Below, piece by piece: positions 6,186 to 11,349 of a stretch of 11,765 nt of DNA. The notes under the pieces were generated by a model that worked only from the letters and a program-made list of their open reading frames with translations, searched no databases and was not told where the DNA came from. The position numbers were made by a program, and so were the translations under genes. How positions within the stretch are numbered: position 1 is the stretch's first letter; every line of letters begins with the position of its first letter. Where the stretch lies: assembly GCA_038204505.1 (NCBI GenBank), contig JBBRCV010000172.1, positions 1-11,765 on the forward strand, in the 5' to 3' direction. Source of the DNA: Timaviella sp038204505. Its GTDB lineage: Bacteria > Cyanobacteriota > Cyanobacteriia > Elainellales > Elainellaceae.

Positions 6186-7112
6186 GTGAACGCATCAATC
6201 GTCGTCGTCCTGGGTGCGGGAGCCTGGGGATCAGTTTTGGCTACCCTTGCCACCCAGGCAGGGCATCAGTCGCGGCTATGGTCGCGGCGAGGCGACTTGA
6301 GTCTAGAAGAGGCGCTGATGGATGCTGATGTCGTTGTCTCTGCCATCTCAATGAAAGGGGTGGCAGAGTTGGCGAAGCAAGTGCAGGAGATTGGCTTGCC
6401 TGCTGCTGCCATTTTGGTGAGTGCCACTAAGGGACTTGATCCGGCAAGCGGTCGCACTCCGGCACAAATTTGGCAGGCGACTTTTCCAGATCATGCGATC
6501 GCTGTCCTATCGGGTCCCAATCTGTCTAAAGAAATTGAGCAGGGATTGCCAACAGCAACAGTAGTTTCGAGCCGAGATAGCGCTGCGGCTGAGAAGGTTC
6601 AGGCAGTTTTTTCGTCAGAAAGATTTCGGGTGTATACCAATCAAGATCCGTTGGGGACGGAGTTGGGTGGGACGCTGAAAAATGTGATTGCGATCGCCGC
6701 TGGAGTCTGCGACGGACTCAACCTCGGCACCAACGCCAAATCTGCTCTCCTCACTCGCGCCCTCGCAGAAGTCATTCGCATTGGCACACACCTGGGCGCA
6801 CAACCCGAAACCTTCTTCGGACTGTCTGGCATGGGCGATCTGCTAGCCACATGCAGTAGTGCCCTCAGTCGTAACTATCAAGTCGGCTTTAAGCTGGCTC
6901 AAGGCAGATCTCTAGAGCAGATTCTTATCGAACTCCAAGGCACGGCAGAAGGCGTTAGCACCACCAATGTACTGATTAGCCTTGCAGAAAGTAAGGGCAT
7001 CCTGGTTCCCATTTCTTGGCAGGTTTACCAGCTTCTAAATGGCAAAATTACTGCACAACAGGCAGTTGAAGCTCTAATGGAGCGAGACTTGAAAGCAGAG
7101 GCAAGAGATTAA
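6186..7112 (+). CDS. gpsA: Glycerol-3-phosphate dehydrogenase [NAD(P)+]
   Basis: A cytosolic enzyme that reduces dihydroxyacetone phosphate to sn-glycerol-3-phosphate, the backbone precursor of membrane glycerolipids. The protein has 308 residues with a GTG start. The Rossmann motif GAGAWG is at 10-15, followed by SATKGLDP (79-86), LSGPN (108-112), the catalytic Lys165 in TLKNVIAIAAG, the NAKSAL segment (183-188), GMGDLLATC (215-223), SRN (228-230) and TAEGV (253-257), all in family order. After the second Rossmann strand (LWSRRG, 31-36) the chain goes almost directly to the ADVVVSAIS strand, about 30 residues shorter here than E. coli GpsA (339 aa). I recall cyanobacterial GpsA proteins sharing this short form, so it is probably not a deletion in this gene. 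It is the last gene of the plus-strand cluster, and its stop overlaps that of the convergent glycosylase gene. Confidence 0.95.
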   Translation: MNASIVVVLGAGAWGSVLATLATQAGHQSRLWSRRGDLSLEEALMDADVVVSAISMKGVAELAKQVQEIGLPAAAILVSATKGLDPASGRTPAQIWQATFPDHAIAVLSGPNLSKEIEQGLPTATVVSSRDSAAAEKVQAVFSSERFRVYTNQDPLGTELGGTLKNVIAIAAGVCDGLNLGTNAKSALLTRALAEVIRIGTHLGAQPETFFGLSGMGDLLATCSSALSRNYQVGFKLAQGRSLEQILIELQGTAEGVSTTNVLISLAESKGILVPISWQVYQLLNGKITAQQAVEALMERDLKAEARD

Positions 7113-7801
7113 GCCAATTCATCCAATTTTGCTTTTACTGTCTGGATATCCTGCCACATCAACCATTTTGGTTGTCCCTTTTCGCGCGACTGGTTCCGCA
7201 ATAAATAAGCCGGGTGGAAGACGGGCATACAGAAGCGACCTTCCCACTCAATCCATTCTCCTCGGATTTTGGTAATGCCTCGCTTATCGCCCAGTAGCCC
7301 CCTGACCGACGACGCGCCTGATAGCAAAATTACCTTCGGATCGACCAGGCGAATCTGCTCCATTAAATAGGGGCGACAGGTATTCATCTCTGCATCCGAG
7401 GGGGCACGGTTAGCCGGGGGGCGGCACTTGACGATATTGGCGATGAATACATCAGCCTCGGTTAATTCTACGGCAGCCAAAATCTTGTCTAAAAGTTGAC
7501 CCGATTTACCTACAAAGGGTAAGCCTGTCTCGTCTTCATTCTGTCCAGGACCTTCGCCGATAATCATCAAATTTGCATTGGGATTTCCTCTCCCGACCAC
7601 TGCATGAGTGCGGGTTGCACCCAAATCGCAGCGCTGGCAACGATTACAGTGAACTTTAATTTCATCCATTGAGGCGTATGTGCCTACCGGGATGGGCATT
7701 TTCGCGTCGGTGGGAATGAGGTCAGGGTTAAAATCTTTTCCTGGCAAAAGGTCGGGCAAATCTGCTGCGCCGAATAAAGCCATTTGGTCTTCGGTAGACA
7801 T
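7109..7801 (-). CDS. Family 4 uracil-DNA glycosylase with [4Fe-4S] cluster
   Basis: A 230-residue base-excision-repair enzyme that removes uracil (deaminated cytosine) from DNA. Family-4 hallmarks are present: motif GEGPGQNEDETG with PFVG (82-98), NIVKCRPPANR (122-132) and the HPAYLLRN motif (196-203). Cysteines C55, C58, C126 and C142 match the four cluster ligands of the Thermotoga enzyme (CxxC, then a Cys pair with 15 residues between). C52 is an extra nearby cysteine. The N-terminus is about 40 residues longer than the thermophile enzymes and is acidic and proline-rich; whether it folds is unclear. The name could also be 'phage SPO1 DNA polymerase-related', an old label for this family. 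It is convergent with gpsA; the stop codons overlap by 4 nt in TTAA, leaving no space for a terminator. Confidence 0.93.
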   Translation of the reverse strand: MSTEDQMALFGAADLPDLLPGKDFNPDLIPTDAKMPIPVGTYASMDEIKVHCNRCQRCDLGATRTHAVVGRGNPNANLMIIGEGPGQNEDETGLPFVGKSGQLLDKILAAVELTEADVFIANIVKCRPPANRAPSDAEMNTCRPYLMEQIRLVDPKVILLSGASSVRGLLGDKRGITKIRGEWIEWEGRFCMPVFHPAYLLRNQSREKGQPKWLMWQDIQTVKAKLDELA

Positions 7802-7830
7802 GGGGCAAGTAGAGAGGGGGATGGGTTTGT

Positions 7831-7860
7831 ATCTTAAAGCATCTGACGTGCTGAGTCCAA
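7831..7860 (-). promoter_or_regulatory. Candidate promoter of the uracil-DNA glycosylase gene
   Basis: Read on the minus strand, TTGGAC (complement of 7855-7860) and TAAGAT (complement of 7831-7836) are spaced 18 bp, a plausible sigma-70 type pair. Transcription would start near 7824, leaving a leader of about 20 nt. This is a pattern match only. Confidence 0.35.
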
Positions 7861-7930
7861 CCGCCTACAGGACAGATCCACGGGTTATCTTCAGGGAGAA
7901 GCTAGGACGCTAAGGAATTTTGATGGCGCT

Positions 7931-8013
7931 CAATAAAAAACCGACAGATCCCAATTAAGGTTCCTGTCGGCAAGTCGTGTGTTCCCTGTTGATGACTCGG
8001 CTAGAGTTGAGTC
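7931..8013 (-). ncRNA. Possible small RNA between rpaA and the glycosylase gene
   Basis: This is a hypothesis. On the minus strand a CRP-like site (8068-8085) is followed about 40 bp downstream by CATACT (complement of 8020-8025), a possible -10. A GACTC/GAGTC hairpin (8009-8013 with 7994-7998) and the strong terminator at 7935-7970 come next. That order would give an RNA of about 75-85 nt with two stem-loops. No -35 is evident and I recognise no known cyanobacterial RNA family. The alternative is that this is just the 3' UTR of rpaA. Confidence 0.25.
7935..7970 (-). terminator. Rho-independent terminator, minus orientation
   Basis: CCGACAG (7941-7947) pairs with CTGTCGG (7964-7970), with partial pairing inside the 16-nt loop, and on the minus strand the stem runs straight into TTTTTT (7940-7935). 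It lies 170 nt beyond the rpaA stop and 134 nt before the glycosylase start, so it either ends a long rpaA 3' UTR or ends a separate small transcript from 7971-8140. It also insulates the glycosylase gene. Confidence 0.75.
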
Positions 8014-8067
8014 TCTTACAGTATGCTGCTCTCACTCTGGGGAAATGGCGATCGCGATCAAGGTTTT

Positions 8068-8085
8068 CTGTGATTATGATCACAG
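8068..8085. promoter_or_regulatory. Perfect CRP-type palindrome
   Basis: The 18-bp site reads CTGTGA-TTATGA-TCACAG and matches the CRP consensus TGTGA-N6-TCACA in all ten core bases. Cyanobacterial SyCRP1-type regulators are known to use the same consensus. It lies 56 bp past the rpaA stop and about 270 bp upstream of the glycosylase start, with a terminator between it and that gene. It could also fold as a 7-bp hairpin with a 4-nt loop, but no U-tract follows it on either strand. Confidence 0.5.
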
Positions 8086-8140
8086 GCTCTAATTAAACAC
8101 CATCAATGCTTTCAAGCGATTATTGATCTAGCCTCAAAGC

Positions 8141-8872
8141 TTACGAAACAGCGACTTCGTTGGACAAGACATTTGCAGGCAGTTCCAGGCAATATCCTGC
8201 CCCATAAACCGTTTTGATGTATTGGGGATGCCGAGGATCTGGCTCTAGCTTAGTGCGGAGATGTCTAACGTGAACCCGAATTGTTTCAATATCATCGTTA
8301 GGATCGTAGCCCCAGACTTCCTTCAAAATTTCGCTAGGAGAAACAGTTTGCCCATGGCGTTGCAGGAGACAGTGGAGCAGCTCAAACTCTAAGTGAGTGA
8401 GTTTAACGGTGCTGGTAAACCAAATTGCCTCAAGGCGCTCGGGTACTAAAGTCAATGGACCGTGGTTCAAAATTTCGGAGTGCTTGGCGGCTTGGGGAAT
8501 GCGATCGGTGCGCCTGAGCAGGGCACGGATGCGCGCCAGTAGCTCTTCAACTTCAAAGGGTTTAGTTAGATAATCATCTGCACCTGCATTAAAGCCCTCT
8601 ACTTTGTCTTTGGTTTGCCCCAAAGCCGTCAGCATCAGGACAGGGATTTCGGAGGTGCGATCGTCTCGTCGTAACCTTTGGCAGACCGTGAAGCCATCGA
8701 CATTAGGCAACATCAAATCGAGCATGATCAGATCTGGCAAGAGCTGGAGCGCTAATGCCTGTCCTTTAATGCCATCCTCGGCTTGGCTGACATCGTACCC
8801 AGCCATTTCTAGGTTTACGGCGACAAGTTCTGAAATTGCTGAGTCATCGTCGATGACAAGAATACGAGGCAT
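8141..8872 (-). CDS. rpaA: OmpR-family response regulator RpaA
   Basis: A 243-residue two-component response regulator. The receiver domain (about 1-120) has the acidic pocket D8-D10, the phospho-acceptor D52 in MLDLMLP, T82 and K104 (LTKPF). The winged-helix DNA-binding domain (about 135-232) ends with the recognition-helix segment IETIRVHVRHLRTKLE and the wing TVYGAGYCLE. The LVAVNLEMAGYDVSQAEDG stretch and the RRTDRIPQAAKH linker match RpaA closely as I remember it, and differ from RpaB. RpaA is phosphorylated by the clock-linked kinase SasA and directs circadian dusk gene expression in Synechococcus; it was first named for phycobilisome-photosystem association. The tail of about 10 residues after LELP is variable. 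ATG is preceded by only a weak ribosome-binding site. It is transcribed away from the flavodiiron gene. Confidence 0.87.
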   Translation of the reverse strand: MPRILVIDDDSAISELVAVNLEMAGYDVSQAEDGIKGQALALQLLPDLIMLDLMLPNVDGFTVCQRLRRDDRTSEIPVLMLTALGQTKDKVEGFNAGADDYLTKPFEVEELLARIRALLRRTDRIPQAAKHSEILNHGPLTLVPERLEAIWFTSTVKLTHLEFELLHCLLQRHGQTVSPSEILKEVWGYDPNDDIETIRVHVRHLRTKLEPDPRHPQYIKTVYGAGYCLELPANVLSNEVAVS

Positions 8873-8979
8873 CTTTTAATTCTTTTATGGGTGATTGGAT
8901 GAATGGCGAATCGCGTGGAGGTCTAAAACTTGAAGGCTGTAAAGCTTTTGCACAGTTTAGTTAAGAACAGACAACAAAT

Positions 8980-9022
8980 ATTTAGATTTCTTGAACGATT
9001 GGAACTGATTGTAAATCTAAAT
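8980..9022. promoter_or_regulatory. 10-bp inverted repeat upstream of rpaA
   Basis: ATTTAGATTT (8980-8989) and AAATCTAAAT (9013-9022) are perfect inverse complements separated by 23 bp. Arm centres are 33 bp apart, close to three helical turns, which would place two bound proteins on one face of the DNA. It lies 108-150 bp upstream of the rpaA start, next to the TATA-like palindrome at 9024-9033. It could be a regulator site or a leader hairpin. Confidence 0.4.
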
Positions 9023-9324
9023 TCTTTATAAAGGAACGGAGATAGAGTAAATTCGTTGGTAACTTTTAAAGATTTCCTCTGGAAAACATTAGCGATCGCT
9101 ATGAGTCATGGCATTCAGCAATTTGGGTATTCACAACCTGTAAAATTCACTGAAATTACCAGGAACCAGACTATTTAAGGCATTTAAGCTAATTAATTCT
9201 CAGAATGAGACAAAGTTTCTACCCGGTCAACTAAGCCAACGTTCATGGAGATTGAGGGCTGTTCTGGTTCTGTTGGTGGCTTTAACTAGACAAGTCTACT
9301 GAACATAAGATTATCTAATGAATG

Positions 9325-9346
9325 ACTTTACTTAGTGAAACTTTAC
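9325..9346 (+). repeat. Direct repeat ACTTTAC upstream of the flavodiiron gene
   Basis: ACTTTAC occurs at 9325-9331 and 9340-9346, a 15-bp period, about 80-100 bp before the flavodiiron start. TTTACA-like half-sites recall the RpaB-bound HLR1 element, but HLR1 half-sites are about 10 bp apart, so this is not a proper match. Confidence 0.25.
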
Positions 9347-9412
9347 AGAGTCCTACCTTTCAGAGCAATAATGAGAGCAGAGCACGAGAATCAAGATCTG
9401 TTGTTTATAGAT

Positions 9413-9417
9413 AGGAG
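9413..9417 (+). promoter_or_regulatory. Ribosome-binding site of the flavodiiron gene
   Basis: AGGAG lies 8 nt before ATG at 9426 and fixes that start. It is one of the better Shine-Dalgarno sequences in the window. Confidence 0.7.
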
Positions 9418-9425
9418 CGTGGAAT

Positions 9426-11138
9426 ATGGTTGCACTTGCGGAACGTTCCCAGACTCGACTGACGCTACAAACATTGGGCATTGCTGAAGAAACTACTGCC
9501 ATTCGATCGCTTGATTGGGATCGCGATCGCTTTGACATTGAATTTGAGCTACAAAACGGCACTACCTACAACTCTTTTCTGATTCGGGGCGAAAAAACCG
9601 CGCTGATCGATACTTCCCATGAGAAGTTTCGTCAGATTTATATGGATATCCTGACTGGATTAATTGATTTAACTCAGATTGACTATCTAGTCGTGAGCCA
9701 CACCGAGCCAGATCACAGTGGTTTGATTAAAGATATTTTGCAGCGATCGCCTCAAATCACGTTGGTTGGCACTAAAGTTGCGATTCAGTTTTTAGAAGAT
9801 CTGCTGCACCAGCCGTTTGAGCGCATGGTCGTGAAAAATGGCGATCGCCTCGACTTAGGCAACGGTCACGAGCTAGAGTTTGTCGCTGCCCCCAATCTCC
9901 ATTGGCCCGATACGATGCTGACCTATGACCACAAAACTCAGGTGCTTTATACCTGCGATGTTTTTGGGTTGCACTTTTGTGACGATCAGCTTTACGACGA
10001 AAATTTAGCTTTAATCGATGCCGACTATCAGCTTTACTACGATTGCTTGATGGGTCCCAATGCCCGTTCGGTGCTGGCTGCCCTGAAGCGCATGGGAGAC
10101 TTGCCTACGTACAGCACGATCGCCACAGGGCACGGACCTTTGCTGCACCACCATATTCCTGAACTGGTGGAGCGCTACCGCGACTGGAGCCAGTCGAAGG
10201 CGAAGGCTGAAACAATGGTGGCGCTATTTTATGCAGCAGATTACGGCTATGGCGACGAGTTGGCACAGGCGATCGCTCACGGAATTACTAAGACTGGGGT
10301 TGCCGTTGACTTGATCGACCTGAAAGCCACCGATCCGCAAGAAGTGATCGAAGTAGTGGGTTTGGCGAGTGGCATTGTCATTGGGATGCCGCCCCAATCG
10401 GTGGCAAATGCTGCTCTCAGTACTCTTCTAGCCGCAGTCAACTCGAAGCAAGTGGTGGGTTTGTTTGAGTCGGGTGGTGGCGATGACGAGTCGGTGTATC
10501 CGCTGCGTAATAAGTTTCAAGAAATAGGAGTAAGAGAAGCGTTCGCGCCGATTTTAATTAAGGAAACGCCGGGGAATGCGATTTATCAGTTGTGCGATGA
10601 GGCGGGTACTGACTTGGGGCAATGGTTAACGCGCGATCGCACCGTTAAGCAAATGAAAGCGCTAGACAACGAGCTAGATAAGGCGCTAGGGCGGTTGAGC
10701 GGTGGTTTATATATCATTACGGCTGAAAAGGGCGGCGTATCGAGCGCTATGCTTGCATCTTGGGTTTCTCAGGCAAGTACGAAGCCTTTGGGTTTGAGCA
10801 TTGCTGTGGCGAAAGATCGGGCGATCGAATCGTTTATGCATGTGGGCGATCGCTTTATCCTCAACGTTCTGGAAGAAGGCAACTATCAACTGCTAATGAG
10901 GCATTTTCTGAAACGGTTTGCACCCGGAGCCGATCGCTTTACAGGCATTAAGACCTACCCTGCTGCTAATGGTTCGCCCATCCTCGCGGATGCTTTGGCG
11001 TATGTAGAATGCGAGGTAGTCAGCCGCATGGAATGCCCCGACCATTGGGTTGTATACAGCACAGTGGATGCAGGGCGGGTGTCTAAGGCAGATGGGCTAA
11101 CTGCCGTCCATCATCGCAAGGTTGGCAATCATTACTGA
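9426..11138 (+). CDS. flv3: Flavodiiron protein, Flv3/Flv4 type
   Basis: A 570-residue three-domain cyanobacterial flavodiiron protein. These proteins reduce O2 to water with electrons from the photosynthetic chain, protecting photosystem I under changing light. The metallo-beta-lactamase-like domain (about 30-250) carries a complete diiron ligand set: H92, E94, D96 and H97 (SHTEPDH), H159 (NLHWPDT), D178 (TCDVFGLH) and H236 (TGHGPL). The flavodoxin-like FMN domain spans about 264-405 (starts ALFYAADYGYGDEL), and the flavin-reductase domain about 420-570, ending HHRKVGNHY. Flv1 and Flv2 have replaced several ligands, so the intact set points to Flv3 or Flv4. The N-terminal sequence TTAIRSLDWDRDRFDIEF looks most like Flv3, but separating Flv3 from Flv4 needs an alignment. 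The usual heteromer partner (flv1 or flv2) is not adjacent here. It is divergent from rpaA, and a hairpin terminator follows. Confidence 0.9.
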   Translation: MVALAERSQTRLTLQTLGIAEETTAIRSLDWDRDRFDIEFELQNGTTYNSFLIRGEKTALIDTSHEKFRQIYMDILTGLIDLTQIDYLVVSHTEPDHSGLIKDILQRSPQITLVGTKVAIQFLEDLLHQPFERMVVKNGDRLDLGNGHELEFVAAPNLHWPDTMLTYDHKTQVLYTCDVFGLHFCDDQLYDENLALIDADYQLYYDCLMGPNARSVLAALKRMGDLPTYSTIATGHGPLLHHHIPELVERYRDWSQSKAKAETMVALFYAADYGYGDELAQAIAHGITKTGVAVDLIDLKATDPQEVIEVVGLASGIVIGMPPQSVANAALSTLLAAVNSKQVVGLFESGGGDDESVYPLRNKFQEIGVREAFAPILIKETPGNAIYQLCDEAGTDLGQWLTRDRTVKQMKALDNELDKALGRLSGGLYIITAEKGGVSSAMLASWVSQASTKPLGLSIAVAKDRAIESFMHVGDRFILNVLEEGNYQLLMRHFLKRFAPGADRFTGIKTYPAANGSPILADALAYVECEVVSRMECPDHWVVYSTVDAGRVSKADGLTAVHHRKVGNHY

Positions 11139-11181
11139 TCAATTATTGATAGAGACCTTCTAACTGCTCTGTTTTGCTCTT

Positions 11182-11215
11182 GTTGAGCGGGTTTGTCATC
11201 CGCTCAACCTTGTCT
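11182..11215 (+). terminator. Terminator-like hairpin after the flavodiiron gene
   Basis: GTTGAGCGG (11182-11190) pairs perfectly with CCGCTCAAC (11200-11208) around a 9-nt loop, 43 nt after the stop codon. The following CTTGTCT is only modestly U-rich, so termination may be incomplete. Confidence 0.6.
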
Positions 11216-11225
11216 AGCGAAAATC

Positions 11226-11264
11226 TGCCTCATAGGCATGATGCCTAACTAAATGCTTTGCATT
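11226..11264. repeat. Cluster of small palindromes upstream of the PsiE-family gene
   Basis: TGCCT (11226-11230), AGGCA (11234-11238) and TGCCT (11242-11246) form two mutually exclusive hairpins sharing the middle arm; the second extends to TAGGCA-TGA-TGCCTA. Directly after comes AATGC-TTT-GCATT (11252-11264). The cluster ends 85 nt before the PsiE start codon. Confidence 0.45.
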
Positions 11265-11271
11265 AGACTTA

Positions 11272-11298
11272 TTGATGCAAGTAGGTATTAAATATAAG
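11272..11298 (+). promoter_or_regulatory. Weak candidate promoter of the PsiE-family gene
   Basis: TTGATG (11272-11277) and TATAAG (11293-11298) are separated by 15 bp, slightly short for a sigma-70 promoter. If used, the palindrome cluster would lie just upstream of the start of transcription as an operator, and the leader would be about 45 nt. No tandem Pho-box (CTTAACCT-type) repeat is apparent. Confidence 0.25.
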
Positions 11299-11337
11299 CT
11301 GACTAAATGTAAACTAGAACTTGTACAGACAGCTTCT

Positions 11338-11343
11338 AAGGAG
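11338..11343 (+). promoter_or_regulatory. Ribosome-binding site of the PsiE-family gene
   Basis: AAGGAG is 6 nt before ATG at 11350, an almost ideal Shine-Dalgarno. It decides the start and shows that the glutamine/asparagine repeat is translated. Confidence 0.75.
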
Positions 11344-11349
11344 CGTTTC

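Larger units (their letters stand above)
8873..9425. other. Divergent intergenic region between rpaA and the flavodiiron gene
   Basis: This 553-bp AT-rich stretch must hold both gene promoters. It contains an inverted repeat (8980-9022), a CTTTATAAAG palindrome (9024-9033), one HIP1 site (9093), a 9-bp-period direct repeat of ATTTAAG (9173-9188), overlapping small palindromes ATTCT-C-AGAAT and CTCA-GAA-TGAG (9196-9209), TAGAC-AA-GTCTA (9287-9298) and a direct repeat ACTTTAC (9325-9331 and 9340-9346). I find no convincing protein-coding frame; the longest + frame noticed is 25 codons at 9101 without a ribosome-binding site. No tRNA or recognised riboswitch is seen. Confidence 0.6.

Noticed and set aside
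7680..7913. 77-codon open frame on the plus strand
   Set aside because: Mostly antisense to the glycosylase N-terminus and its promoter region; no domain seen.
8068..8085. Reading the CRP-like palindrome as a transcription terminator
   Set aside because: The 7-bp stem has no U-tract after it on either strand; the AAAA that follows on minus is the wrong base.
9101..9178. 25-codon open frame on the plus strand upstream of the flavodiiron gene
   Set aside because: No ribosome-binding site, no family resemblance, and short enough to be chance.
9325..9346. HLR1 element for RpaB upstream of the flavodiiron gene
   Set aside because: The two TTTAC half-sites are 15 bp apart, not the roughly 10 bp of HLR1, so it is listed only as a direct repeat.
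11265..11349. Pho box upstream of the PsiE-family gene
   Set aside because: No tandem CTTAACCT-type octamers could be found; control by phosphate is not supported by the sequence.
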